This document shows, in pieces, positions 52,401 to 60,550 of a stretch of 64,000 nt of DNA; the stretch's first letter is position 1; every line of letters starts with the position of its first letter. The stretch is taken from assembly GCA_015060865.1 (NCBI GenBank), contig SUXS01000014.1:40378-104377 (forward strand), in the 5' to 3' direction. Made by a program: the position numbers and the translations under genes. The notes under the pieces were generated by a model, which did no database searches, was not told the origin of the DNA, and was given only the letters and a program-made list of their open reading frames with translations. The DNA is from Bacteroidales bacterium (GTDB taxonomy: Bacteria > Bacteroidota > Bacteroidia > Bacteroidales > Bacteroidaceae).

Positions 52401-52597
52401 TAGGGGGTGAGCAGACGGTCAACATCGTACTGCAGCAATAGGTCGTTGTTGAGGTCGAGGGCCGTCTTGAACATGCCGTCGGTGAGGGTTACTTCCTGCA
52501 GGTCGAACAGGTGAGGGTAGAGTTTGCTCTGAGCATAGCTTGCCGATGCTGTGGCTAGTGTCATACAGCAGATGAGGATGAAGTGTCGTGTTCTCAT
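49487..52597 (-). CDS. Glycoside hydrolase family 127-like protein (beta-L-arabinofuranosidase type)
   Basis: 1036 residues: signal peptide MRTRHFILICCMTLATASASYAQ, then the GH127 (former DUF1680) (alpha/alpha)6 barrel beginning LFDLQEVTLTDGMFKTALDL. The Zn/nucleophile set is present: DGPESCNTNN (Glu and Cys, about 353-355) and WCCVGTGMENHSKYGEF (paired Cys, about 421). After the barrel and a beta domain come a DUF4986-like region and a C-terminal sandwich, then the Prevotella-type tail (GIYTLNGLNV, PPGVYIVDGQ). Predicted to release L-arabinose or a similar sugar from plant or glycoprotein glycans in the periplasm. Residues about 296-309 (KTIDNAQLTIDNY) are encoded by intergenic-repeat DNA. 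Confidence 0.88.
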   Translation of the reverse strand: MRTRHFILICCMTLATASASYAQSKLYPHLFDLQEVTLTDGMFKTALDLNNDLLLQYDVDRLLTPYFRQAGIKGWEEEHPNFPNWGSGNFRLDGHVGGHYLSALALAYAATKDEDMRTRLKKRMDYTLEKMAQCQAVFDDNTEGLYGYIGGLPDNGVWTGLYRGDLTKFNQNRGNVPLYVVHKMFAGFRDAWLYAGSEKGRECFLKMCDWGVNLISNLTDAQVQDVLNTEHGGINEMFADAYQMTGEEKYLIAAHRYTHKTMVDNMQTVNTTFLSNKHANTQVPKYIGFIRLAQQGKTIDNAQLTIDNYRRSAENFWTDVVENRTVALGGNSVNEHFVQHSNAHHHITMTDGPESCNTNNMLKLTEDLFADGAHGKYGDFYEMAMFNHILSTQHPETGGYVYFTSLRPQHYRMYSQVNQGMWCCVGTGMENHSKYGEFIYSRDPESGTLYVNLFVPSILNDETYALTQHTRFPYEPGTTLTIDKAGSYTIAIRKPSWCGGFGIAINGTSKSVEELDGYIYLKGKWQAGDEISVSLPMQLNYLPCPGYDDYIALRYGPILLGAITSTENLTGQHAGEGRMDHAPGQGAQLSLTSAPMLIGNRAHVLDSIYMVDAEKLHFKIRPGLYNSLRWADLTLQPFYTIHEARYMTYWNQLTADEWEKIRQQVMAEEEAKQRLNNRTLDFVATGEQQSDAGHGLLGTFGKGSYDGEFYVDCQSGQSFSYQLATQGIKENVSLMCRFHSADAGRIVTIYVNNKKLINMTLEKKSFSGHYNWEHPISEELLMVDGILPDSITVRFHASGNTPVPGLYYLRLLKDYAVKPLYAFVNYQWISGDDNRVNRVTYNDDNTITVYGKQGSNNIALQYATYYDDFYDLTSEHKYLTICGKPLRRTSGSAYLWWLGGINHASQVAPTYVTTIANGQSLFVWDIAQSGLNENMKNPTFSFSSNGQAINTVFGLTTTRNDGSAIISDINFYTRDSLVTRYPEMQRYLGTPDNILHPFVHTPSPKGIYTLNGLNVTDQPTLPPGVYIVDGQLERKE

Positions 52598-52630
52598 AAA
52601 TGTATGTAGGGTAACAATTTTGCGGATATG

Positions 52631-53257
52631 TTATTTCTTTACTCCCTTGTAGATGATATAGCCTAAGGCTAAGGCAACAGCTGCGATGATGACGTAGCCT
52701 ATCTCATGACTGTATTCGGTAACGGTGCCGATGAGTTGGTCTTCGGGTACAATAGCCTCAAGATACCAACCTAGGGCTGCTAACACGGCATTCCATATAC
52801 CTGCACCAAGGGCTGTGAAAGCAACGAACTTGGCGATCCCCATCTTGGCCAGACCAGCGGGAATGGAGATAAGTTGGCGTACGGCAGGTACGAGGCGGCC
52901 GATAAGAGTGGCTACCGCTCCATGCTTGCGGAAAAACTTCTCTGCAGTCTCAACCTTCTCTTGGTCGAGCAGGCACATATGACCTATGCGGCTGTTGGCA
53001 AATTTATACACGATGGGCTTGCCGAGCCAAAGGGCGAGGAAGTAGTTTATGAGTGCGCCGATGATGGCTCCTGCTGTGGCAAATAAAATGACCAGCCATA
53101 CATTGAGCTCGCCCGTTGCGGCTGCTTTGTAGGCAGCAGGGGGAACTACCACTTCGGATGGGAAGGGGATGAATGAACTCTCGATAGCCATCAATAATGT
53201 GATGGTCCAATAATTAAGGTTGTCGAGGCACCATTGAATGAATTGTACGGATTCCAT
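52631..53257 (-). CDS. DedA-family membrane protein
   Basis: 208 residues from MESVQFIQWCLDNLNYWTI; the longer frame to 53335 translates spacer repeats. Four to five hydrophobic segments and the DedA/SNARE-associated signature are present: IESSFIPFPSEVVVPPA with the family Glu, FRKHGAVATLIGRLVPAVRQ and SIPAGLAKMGIAKFVAFTAL. DedA proteins act as undecaprenyl-phosphate or phospholipid flippases in the inner membrane and support proton-motive-force homeostasis. The particular lipid is inference. It lies between the GH127 and TPR genes on the same strand, with repeat-filled spacers. Confidence 0.92.
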   Translation of the reverse strand: MESVQFIQWCLDNLNYWTITLLMAIESSFIPFPSEVVVPPAAYKAAATGELNVWLVILFATAGAIIGALINYFLALWLGKPIVYKFANSRIGHMCLLDQEKVETAEKFFRKHGAVATLIGRLVPAVRQLISIPAGLAKMGIAKFVAFTALGAGIWNAVLAALGWYLEAIVPEDQLIGTVTEYSHEIGYVIIAAVALALGYIIYKGVKK

Positions 53258-53352
53258 GTCGTGTGTTGTGAGTTTTTTATTTTTTGTGTCATCTCGAACG
53301 GTAGTGAGAGATCCCTCGCGCTGCTCGGGTGACACAGAGGTGTTGTGAGTTT
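53258..53352. repeat. Spacer with gttgtgagtttttaat repeats
   Basis: gtgttgtgagttttttattt and gttgtgagtttttaattttc near-copies flank a 'ctcgaacggtagtgagagatccctcgc' segment; same families as other spacers. Confidence 0.4.
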
Positions 53353-54780
53353 TTAATTTTCAATTTTCAATTGCTTTAGTCTCTCTATCATGCTGTCGGC
53401 ACTTTCGCCTGGGGTGGGGGGGAGGCTGAATATCTCGTAGGTCTTTGTGGGACAAATATTAAGTGATTGAGCCAGTGTCTCTTTGAAAGACTCCTCATGG
53501 AGTATCCATTCGCAAAGGCATAGGTAGGGATATAGCATGGTTGATTCTATCTCAGTGTTTCCCCTGAGGAGCCGTAATATGTAATAACTCATCTCGTAAT
53601 GGGCATTCTCGAGCATGGATACCCCGATAAGAAAGAGTGAACGTTCTACCCGTTCGTTATCGTAGCTTAGGGCCTTGAGGAATAGTTCTGTACTTTCGTT
53701 ATAGACTCCTTGACATAGCAGCTCGTGCCCTTTCATAATGATGAGTTCGGGGTTGTCCGGATAAATTTTTAAGGCCTCATTGATATAGGCGATTGCCTTT
53801 TCGTGCTGTTCTTTGCGGCTGAAAATGAGTGACAGCTGACTATAAATCTGTGCTTGTTCCTCAGAATCTTCCGGAATAGTGGTAAGGGCTTCTGTGAAAT
53901 ACTCTAACGCCTTATCGTCATCGCCCATATTGACACGGCACATCCCCATATGAAAGAGGGGGTCTACAGTCTCTGGATACTTCTGGTGGATGATTAGGTA
54001 GTATTCCTCAGCACGACTGTAGTTACCTAAGTTGAAATAGCAGTTAGCCGCAGCATACATAGAATAGTAACACTCGTCGCTGTTGATTGCAATGGCAAAC
54101 TCAAAGGCTTCGATGGCTTTGTCATACTCCTCGCGCTGAAAATATATCTTACCCAACTCTTCCCAATAGAGAGTGCTATAAGCATCGGCGTCAAGTAGTT
54201 GGTTATAGAGGGCTATAGCCTCGTCATATCGCTCTTGCTGTGTGTAATTATAGGCTGACGATTCAAGTAATGATTTGTTGTTTGGGTATCGGGTCATAGC
54301 CTCATCAACCCAATCATTGGCTATATCGGTCTGTTTGTTGTCAACGAGCAAATCTATAATGTCTGTATAAGTGTCTGCCTGATAGCTTTCTGCTTCGATA
54401 AGTGCTCTAAAAATATCATTGGCTTGACGATGACGATTATCGGCTAATGCCAATTCGGCCTTTAGGAACAATACTTCACGGTCGTTTTGGTCGGTGATGC
54501 TCTCGCTGATAACAATGGCCTCGTTCAGGTGCCCGTTGATGAGACGTGCCCGTGCCTTGAAAATGAGTGCGTCTAGATTGTCGGGGTGCAATCGGATAGC
54601 ATAGTCAAGAGCTGCCTCAGCTTGTTGTGAATCGCCCTGCATGGCATAGTATTCAGCTATATCAGTGAGCTCAGCCGCTTCAAAATAGAAACAGCTGCCA
54701 CTGAGTAGCATGTCCTCATAGTGCGCTAAGATTTGCTTGAACTCGGGTTTGTCGAAATATGATGCGAACTGATCTTTCAT
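53353..54780 (-). CDS. Tetratricopeptide-repeat protein (cytoplasmic)
   Basis: 475 residues, no signal peptide, composed of about 10-11 TPR units. Examples are GDSQQAEAALDYAIRLHPDN, QERYDEAIALYNQLLDADAY, REEYDKAIEAFEFAIAINSD, GDDDKALEYFTEALTTIPED and KEQHEKAIAYINEALKIYPD. It forms a scaffold surface; no enzymatic motif is present. Length and sequence match Bacteroidetes TPR proteins that usually sit next to glnS, as here (glnS is the upstream gene on the same strand, 159 bases away). Function unknown; a role in protein-complex assembly is inference. Confidence 0.88.
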   Translation of the reverse strand: MKDQFASYFDKPEFKQILAHYEDMLLSGSCFYFEAAELTDIAEYYAMQGDSQQAEAALDYAIRLHPDNLDALIFKARARLINGHLNEAIVISESITDQNDREVLFLKAELALADNRHRQANDIFRALIEAESYQADTYTDIIDLLVDNKQTDIANDWVDEAMTRYPNNKSLLESSAYNYTQQERYDEAIALYNQLLDADAYSTLYWEELGKIYFQREEYDKAIEAFEFAIAINSDECYYSMYAAANCYFNLGNYSRAEEYYLIIHQKYPETVDPLFHMGMCRVNMGDDDKALEYFTEALTTIPEDSEEQAQIYSQLSLIFSRKEQHEKAIAYINEALKIYPDNPELIIMKGHELLCQGVYNESTELFLKALSYDNERVERSLFLIGVSMLENAHYEMSYYILRLLRGNTEIESTMLYPYLCLCEWILHEESFKETLAQSLNICPTKTYEIFSLPPTPGESADSMIERLKQLKIEN

Positions 54781-54939
54781 ATGGTTTTAAGTTTGTGAGT
54801 TTATGAGTTTTAAGTTTGTGAGTTGCTACCACTACCATAGTGACTTTTAAGTGGTAACAAATAACAAGGAAACTTTGTTTAATTTAAGATATCAGACGCT
54901 AATGAACTCAATAACTTAAAAACTCAAAAACTCATAAAC
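54781..54939. repeat. Inverted 'gtttgtgagtttatgag' repeat spacer
   Basis: Two near-copies of gttttaagtttgtgagtt (about 54784-54825) face aaaaactcaaaaactcataa (about 54918-54940), so the spacer could fold into a weak cruciform or terminator between glnS and the TPR gene. Confidence 0.45.
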
Positions 54940-56679
54940 TTACTTATTCATCTTGCTCCAGGTATCCTTGAGCGATACGGTGCGGTTGAATACGAGGTGC
55001 TCTGCGGTAGACTCCTTGTCGACGTTGAAGTAGCCGATGCGGCGGAACTGCAGGTAGTCGAGCGGCTTGGCCTCGGCCAGGTAGCGCTCCACGTAGCACT
55101 CGGTGAGCACTTTCAGCGAGTCGGGGTTGATCATCTCCTGCATGGCCTCCAGTGCGTCGCAGCCCTTGGCTTCGCGGATGGCTGCCATCTCGTCGCGTGG
55201 GTTCTCTACCTTCCACAGACGGTCGTAGAGGCGCACCTCGGCCTTCAGACAGTGGTCGCAGCTCACCCAGTGGAGTGTACCCTTCACCTTGCGGTTGCTG
55301 CCGGGCATGCCGGTCTTGGTCTCGGGGTCATACTCAGCGTATACCTTGGTGACGTTACCCTCGTCGTCTTTATCGCATTTTATGCACTTCACGATGTAGG
55401 CATTCATCAGGCGCACCTCCTGGCCGGGAGTCATGCGGAAGTATTTCTTCGGGGCATCCTCCATGAAGTCTTCACGCTCTATCCACAGCTCGCGGCTGAA
55501 CTCGATGGTGTGTGTGCCTGCTTCGGGATCCTCGGGGTTGTTGATGGCCTCCATCACCTCCACCTGTCCCTCGGGATAGTTGGTGATGACGAGTTTCACG
55601 GGATTGATGACGGCCGATACTCGGGTGGCGCGGGTGTTGAGGTCTTCGCGCACGGCACTCTCGAGCAGGGCAAAGTCGTTGAGCGCGTCGTAGGTGGTGT
55701 AGCCAATCTTGTCCACGAAGTTGCGGATCGATTCGGGCGAGTAGCCGCGGCGACGGAATCCGCAGATCGTCGGCATGCGGGGGTCGTCCCAGCCGTTGAC
55801 GAGGCCCTCCTTTACTAATATGAGGAGGTTGCGCTTGCTCATGAGCGTATAGTTGAGGTTGAGCTTGTTGAACTCATACTGGCGGGGACGGTTGTCGTCG
55901 AGGTCCTGGCCATTCTTCACCCAGTCCACGAAGAGGTCGTAGAGGGGGCGGTGAGGCACAAACTCCAGTGTGCAGAGCGAGTGGGTGACACCCTCGAAGT
56001 AGTCGCTCTGTCCGTGAGCGAAGTCATACATCGGGTAGGCCTTCCATGTGGTGCCTGTGCGGTGGTGCGGATGGTTCACCACGCGGTATATGATGGGGTC
56101 GCGGAAGTGCATGTTGGGGCTGGCCATGTCGATCTTGGCACGCAGCACCATGCGTCCCTCCTCGATCTCGCCGCGGTTCATCTTCTCAAACAGCTCCAGG
56201 CTCTCCTCTACGGGGCGGTTGCGGTAGGGGCTCTCGATACCGGGTTGTGTAGTGGTACCCTTCTGTGCTGCAATCTCTTCGGACGACTGCTCGTCGATGT
56301 ATGCCTTGCCCTGCTTGATGAGGTCAACGGCAAAGTCCCACAGCTGCTGGAAGTAGTCTGATGCGTAGTACTCGTTGCCCCACTGGAAGCCCAGCCACTG
56401 GATGTCCTCCTTGATAGCCTCTACATACTCCACATCCTCCTTGGTGGGGTTGGTGTCGTCGAAGCGCAGGTTGCATACGCCGCCATACTTCTGTGCCATG
56501 CCGAAGTCGAGGCATATTGCCTTGGCGTGTCCTATGTGGAGGTAGCCGTTGGGTTCGGGCGGGAATCGTGTCTGCACTTTTCCACCGTTCTTGCCCTCGG
56601 CGAGGTCGTTCACTACTATCTGCTCAATGAAGCTCAGACTCTTCTTTTCTGTATTTTCGCTTACTGTCTGTTCAGCCAT
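54940..56679 (-). CDS. glnS: Glutaminyl-tRNA synthetase
   Basis: 579 residues of class I aminoacyl-tRNA synthetase. RFPPEPNGYLHIGHAKAICL contains HIGH (48-51), RFDDTNPTKEDVEYVEAIK follows, and the KMSKS loop reads LMSKRNLLILV. The C-terminal anticodon-binding beta barrels (SRELWIEREDFMED, NAYIVKCIKCDKD, SCDHCLKAEVRLYDRLWKVE) distinguish GlnRS from GluRS. It charges tRNA-Gln directly, so the amidotransferase route for glutamine is not needed. A textbook promoter lies just upstream (56706-56736). An antisense open frame on the plus strand is a shadow of its GC-rich codons. Confidence 0.97.
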   Translation of the reverse strand: MAEQTVSENTEKKSLSFIEQIVVNDLAEGKNGGKVQTRFPPEPNGYLHIGHAKAICLDFGMAQKYGGVCNLRFDDTNPTKEDVEYVEAIKEDIQWLGFQWGNEYYASDYFQQLWDFAVDLIKQGKAYIDEQSSEEIAAQKGTTTQPGIESPYRNRPVEESLELFEKMNRGEIEEGRMVLRAKIDMASPNMHFRDPIIYRVVNHPHHRTGTTWKAYPMYDFAHGQSDYFEGVTHSLCTLEFVPHRPLYDLFVDWVKNGQDLDDNRPRQYEFNKLNLNYTLMSKRNLLILVKEGLVNGWDDPRMPTICGFRRRGYSPESIRNFVDKIGYTTYDALNDFALLESAVREDLNTRATRVSAVINPVKLVITNYPEGQVEVMEAINNPEDPEAGTHTIEFSRELWIEREDFMEDAPKKYFRMTPGQEVRLMNAYIVKCIKCDKDDEGNVTKVYAEYDPETKTGMPGSNRKVKGTLHWVSCDHCLKAEVRLYDRLWKVENPRDEMAAIREAKGCDALEAMQEMINPDSLKVLTECYVERYLAEAKPLDYLQFRRIGYFNVDKESTAEHLVFNRTVSLKDTWSKMNK

Positions 56680-56705
56680 AATATTCCAATTTATTTAATA
56701 TTTCG

Positions 56706-56736
56706 CAAAGATACAACAAGCCGAGAGGAGAACAAA
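56706..56736 (-). promoter_or_regulatory. Promoter of glnS
   Basis: Minus strand: TTTG (56736-56733), 19-base spacer, TATCTTTG (56713-56706); start codon 27 bases further on. Confidence 0.75.
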
Positions 56737-56792
56737 ATAAATTCATTTATTTTTTATTCCGAGGCGCCGTGTATCTTCTGTGACGCAGTCAC

Positions 56793-56862
56793 TAAAATTA
56801 GTGCAAACCGAGAGAAAAAGCAAGTTTACTTGCATTTTTCCGAGGTGCAGCCTAATTTCTGT
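56793..56862 (+). repeat. 70-bp palindromic repeat, copy A
   Basis: attagtgcaaaccgag, a hairpin gcaagt-tt-acttgc, then ttttccgaggtgcagcctaat. Copies B (57833-57903) and C (57971-58040, inverted) share the layout. Confidence 0.7.
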
Positions 56863-56948
56863 GCTTGCGTGTATCCTTCAGAATACAGCAGAAGGGTGGT
56901 AAGAATCTTGTCAGCATGGTTGTAAGGTGTATTATCACACAGAAAAAG

Positions 56949-56992
56949 ACGGGCATTGAAGGGTCGGAAATCCTCTTCAATGCCCGTTTTTA
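56949..56992. terminator. Strong bidirectional terminator
   Basis: 13-base perfect arms acgggcattgaag (56949-56961) / cttcaatgcccgt (56975-56987). T-run on the plus strand and ctttttct on the minus strand. It terminates the barrel-protein gene that ends at 57032. Confidence 0.85.
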
Positions 56993-57031
56993 TGTGTGTG
57001 ATTTTAAATCCTTATCTGTCGTGGAGTGAGT

Positions 57032-57790
57032 TTATAGGTCGATAGAGAAGTAGTAACCTACACTCAATCCCCAGAAGAGCTCGTTCCAAGCGGGGTTATA
57101 CATGATCTGAGCTGATACGGGCAATGTGCCGCCATGATTGAACTCAAACTCGTGACCGGCACTGAGGTTGAGATTACAGATACCGAAGGCGTCGTTCCCA
57201 TAATACACCGAACCGTAAGGCCACATGCCTGCAGCTACGCTAAAGTCTACAGCCGAGATGGAGAAGTCATACACCACCTCGAAGTAGGAGGGGAAGGCTG
57301 TAGCCCAGTCGAAGCCACCACCATCGAGCGAACCCTCGAAGGTCTGATTGATGATGGAGTACCACGAGAAAGTGACGGGGATATTCTCACTCAGGGTGTA
57401 GCTAAGCCCGAAATCGAGGAAGTGCCCTTCCTGCCAGGGGCCGAAGTAGCGGCCTTCGGCATAGTCGGCAAGCGACAGCGTGAGGTTGCGCCACGAAGCC
57501 TCTACAGAGAGGTCGAGCTCGTTGTAATGCTCGCCGTAGCGGTTATGAAACAGTGATTTGGTGCCCCACACGCCGAGGCTTACTGCCCAGTCGCCCTTTT
57601 CATAGTCAAAGTAGGCCGATGGCTGCACACTGGGTCCACCCAGCTCCATACCGCGCCACAGGTAATGGCTCACAGCATCGGCACCTATGGTCATAGACCA
57701 GTCACCACTCTCTTGCGCACAAAGCGGAGCCACTGACGACGTACCGAGAAGAAGAGCGCAAGCAATAGATAAGAAGTTGTTTTTCTTCAT
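57032..57790 (-). CDS. Predicted outer-membrane beta-barrel protein
   Basis: 252 residues. Signal peptide MKKNNFLSIACALLLGTSSV, then alternating polar/hydrophobic strands rich in Tyr/Trp (ADAVSHYLWRGMELGGPSVQ, WNELFWGLSVGYYFSIDL). It ends in a C-terminal aromatic strand as in small outer-membrane barrels. The SHYLWRG start is shared with a family of Gram-negative conserved barrel proteins I cannot name with certainty. No ligand-binding motif is recognised. It sits divergent from potA, separated by palindromic repeats B and C, and ends at a strong terminator, so it is a single-gene unit. Function unknown; channel or adhesin are possibilities. Confidence 0.75.
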   Translation of the reverse strand: MKKNNFLSIACALLLGTSSVAPLCAQESGDWSMTIGADAVSHYLWRGMELGGPSVQPSAYFDYEKGDWAVSLGVWGTKSLFHNRYGEHYNELDLSVEASWRNLTLSLADYAEGRYFGPWQEGHFLDFGLSYTLSENIPVTFSWYSIINQTFEGSLDGGGFDWATAFPSYFEVVYDFSISAVDFSVAAGMWPYGSVYYGNDAFGICNLNLSAGHEFEFNHGGTLPVSAQIMYNPAWNELFWGLSVGYYFSIDL

Positions 57791-57832
57791 TTTTGTTACA
57801 AATAATTAGAATAGGTTAATAAAATTCGCCGA

Positions 57833-57903
57833 CAAATTTAGTGCAAGCCGAGCGAAAATGCAAACTTGTTTGTAATTTTCCGAGGCGCCGCCTAAATTCT
57901 GTG
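57833..57903 (+). repeat. 70-bp palindromic repeat, copy B
   Basis: atttagtgcaagccgagcg, then gcaaacttgtttg-type hairpin and ttttccgaggcgccgcctaaat. Direct copy of A. Confidence 0.7.
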
Positions 57904-57970
57904 TTCGCAAAGCGAATACTAAAGGTAATAAATTTCACTTTTTCACACTATCTTTAGCCTGCTTTGCAGG

Positions 57971-58040
57971 CAGAAATTAGGCTGCGGCTCGGAAAAAATC
58001 AAGTTTTACTTGTTTTTTCTCTCGCCTTGCACTAATTTTG
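57971..58040 (-). repeat. 70-bp palindromic repeat, copy C (inverted)
   Basis: agaaattaggctgcggctcgg ... caagttttacttg ... tctcgccttgcactaatttt, the reverse orientation of A and B. B and C together form a long inverted repeat before potA. Confidence 0.65.
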
Positions 58041-58101
58041 TTCCCACTTTTTGAGAAATTAGGATTTTTTATGTTGTATTACCTTGTAATAAAGTACGGC
58101 A

Positions 58102-59496
58102 TTGGCTGAAAACAGAGTAGAACCCGGTGGTAACATCATCGATATCAAGCACGTGTCTAAATGGTTCGGAGACAAGCAGGTGCTGGATGATGTGAGTTTG
58201 TACATCAGAAAGGGAGAGTTCGTCACCATCCTTGGTCCCTCGGGATGCGGCAAGACGACCCTTCTGCGAATCTTGGCAGGTTTTGAGACTGCCTCAGAGG
58301 GAGAAATCCTATTGGAAGGTGCCGACATCACACAGACACCACCGCATCAGCGACCGATGAATACGGTATTCCAACGCTATGCGCTATTTCCACACCTCAA
58401 CGTATACGACAACATCGCCTTCGGCCTGAAGCTGAAGAAGACCAAGGCCAACATCATAGAGAACAAGGTGCGACGCGCCTTGAAGATGGTGGGCATGACG
58501 GACTATGAGCATCGCGACGTGAACTCGCTCTCGGGCGGACAGCAGCAGCGCGTGGCCATAGCACGTGCCATCGTGAACCAACCCACCGTGCTCCTGCTCG
58601 ACGAGCCCCTTGCCGCACTCGACCTCAAGATGCGCAAGGACATGCAGATGGAGCTCAAGGAGATGCACAAGACACTGGGCATCACCTTCATCTACGTCAC
58701 CCACGACCAGGAGGAGGCGCTCACGCTGAGCGACACCATCGTGGTGATGAGCGAGGGCGTGATACAGCAGATAGGTACGCCTACCGATATATATAACGAA
58801 CCGGAGAACTGCTTCGTGGCCGACTTCATCGGCGAGAGTAACATCCTCAACGGCACCATGGTGGAGGACCGCCTGGTGCGCTTCATGGACACGGAGTTCA
58901 AGTGCGTCGACGAGGGCTTCGGCAACGATGTACCCGTCGACGTGGTCATCCGCCCCGAGGACATCTACATCATGGCCCCCACAGAGAGTGCCATGCTGCA
59001 TGGACGCGTGTCGTCGTGCATCTTCAAGGGGGTACACTACGAGATGACCGTGCAGCTGCCCAACGGCTACGAGCTGATGGTGCAGGACTACAACGCCTTT
59101 GAGCCGGAGAGCGAGGTGAGCCTCATCATCAAGCCATCGGACATTCACGTGATGAAGAAGGAGCGCACATGCAACACCTTCGAGGCCGTGGTGGTGGACG
59201 AAACGCACATCGACATGCTGGGAGCTACCTTCGAATGTATGCCTCACTCGCTCGAGAAGGGCACTGAGGTGAAGGTAGAGGTGGACTTCGACAAGATAGA
59301 GCTCACCGACGACAAGGAAGACGGTATGCTCGAAGGTGACGTACGACTCATCCTGTACAAAGGCAACCACTATCACCTCACCATCGTGACCGACGAGGAC
59401 GACTACCTCTACGTAGACACCAACGACGTGTGGGACGATGGCGATATGGTGGGTATCAACATATTGCCGGGAGATATGAGGATAATTGAGAATTGA
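58102..59496 (+). CDS. potA: Spermidine/putrescine ABC transporter ATP-binding protein
   Basis: 464 residues. The only upstream start in frame is TTG (58102); no ATG occurs before the Walker A site, so a TTG start is inferred. ATPase motifs: [10 protein letters not shown] (about 47-56), Q-loop [38 protein letters not shown] and [12 protein letters not shown]. The C-terminus holds two TOBE-like beta domains (about 265-355 and 370-464), whereas PotA normally has one and is about 370 residues. It energises polyamine import with PotB and PotC, whose genes follow. An intervening 179-base spacer contains a hairpin that might attenuate downstream expression. Confidence 0.92.
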   Translation: MAENRVEPGGNIIDIKHVSKWFGDKQVLDDVSLYIRKGEFVTILGPSGCGKTTLLRILAGFETASEGEILLEGADITQTPPHQRPMNTVFQRYALFPHLNVYDNIAFGLKLKKTKANIIENKVRRALKMVGMTDYEHRDVNSLSGGQQQRVAIARAIVNQPTVLLLDEPLAALDLKMRKDMQMELKEMHKTLGITFIYVTHDQEEALTLSDTIVVMSEGVIQQIGTPTDIYNEPENCFVADFIGESNILNGTMVEDRLVRFMDTEFKCVDEGFGNDVPVDVVIRPEDIYIMAPTESAMLHGRVSSCIFKGVHYEMTVQLPNGYELMVQDYNAFEPESEVSLIIKPSDIHVMKKERTCNTFEAVVVDETHIDMLGATFECMPHSLEKGTEVKVEVDFDKIELTDDKEDGMLEGDVRLILYKGNHYHLTIVTDEDDYLYVDTNDVWDDGDMVGINILPGDMRIIEN

Positions 59497-59675
59497 CAGT
59501 TGACAATTGACAATTGAGAATTAGGCTCCGCGTCAATACTAACTCAAAAGCATTATACTAACTCCCCCTCTGTTCATAGAGGGGGTGCCCAAAGGGCGGG
59601 GGCGTTACAAGCGTAGCACGTAGTATAAGACGAGCGTAATGAAGCGGAGGGGTCTAACAAGAATTTATAATCCCA
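59497..59675. repeat. Repeat-rich spacer within potABC, with hairpin
   Basis: Contains ttgacaattgacaattgag units and a hairpin ccccctct (59564-59571) / agaggggg (59578-59585), then gcccaaagggc. Same low-complexity families as elsewhere. Confidence 0.55.
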
Positions 59676-60473
59676 ATGAACAAATTCATCAAATTCATAT
59701 CGCGCCGCAGCACATGGTCTATCCCCTATGTGATATTCCTGCTGCTATTTGTGGTGCTGCCGCTGATACTCATCGGCGTGTATGCCTTCATGGACTATAG
59801 CGGCAACTTCACCGTGGCCAACTTCGTCAAGTTCATCGAGCAGCCCGAGGCCATCAAGACCTTCGTCTACTCCGTGGCCATAGCCATCATCACTACCTTC
59901 CTGTGCATACTGCTGGGCTACCCCGCGGCATACATACTGAGCAACAAGGAGTTTAACCGCTCCAAGACGATGGTGCTGCTCTTCATCCTGCCCATGTGGG
60001 TCAACATCCTCATCCGTACGCTGGCCACCGTGTCGCTCTTCGACATCACCGGCATACCGCTCGGCGAGGGTGCCCTGCTCTTCGGACTCACCTACGACTT
60101 CCTGCCCTTCATGATCTATCCTATATATAATACGATGATGAAGATTGACAAGAATCTCATTGAGGCTGCGCAAGACCTCGGGGCCAACCAACTGCGCGTG
60201 TTCCTCAAGGTGATAGTGCCCCTCTCCATGCCGGGCGTAGTGAGCGGCATCATGATGGTGTTCCTGCCCACGATATCGACCTTCGCCATCTCTGAGCTGC
60301 TGACGATGAACGATATACGCCTCTTCGGCTCCATCATCCAGGAGAACATCATGCTGAGCGACACGATGAACTATGGCGCTGCCCTTTCACTCATCATGCT
60401 GATAATCATTGGCATCACCAGCTTCTTCAGCGGCGACGATGAGGGAGAGGTGAGCCATGGAGGAATAATATAA
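59676..60473 (+). CDS. potB: Spermidine/putrescine ABC transporter permease
   Basis: 265 residues, six transmembrane segments (STWSIPYVIFLLLFVVLPLI..., FLCILLGYPAAYILSN). The cytoplasmic EAA loop for coupling to PotA reads NLIEAAQDLGANQLRVFLKV. Belongs to the PotB/CysW-type permeases; forms the inner-membrane channel with PotC. It follows potA after a repeat-filled 179-base spacer and precedes potC by 77 bases. No potD substrate-binding gene follows in this window, so the solute-binding partner must be elsewhere. Confidence 0.93.
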   Translation: MNKFIKFISRRSTWSIPYVIFLLLFVVLPLILIGVYAFMDYSGNFTVANFVKFIEQPEAIKTFVYSVAIAIITTFLCILLGYPAAYILSNKEFNRSKTMVLLFILPMWVNILIRTLATVSLFDITGIPLGEGALLFGLTYDFLPFMIYPIYNTMMKIDKNLIEAAQDLGANQLRVFLKVIVPLSMPGVVSGIMMVFLPTISTFAISELLTMNDIRLFGSIIQENIMLSDTMNYGAALSLIMLIIIGITSFFSGDDEGEVSHGGII

Positions 60474-60550
60474 ATTGACAATTCACAATTGATAATTGAC
60501 AATTAGAGTACTCTGAGCTCTCCGGGTACTCCGAAAAACAAAGAACAAGG

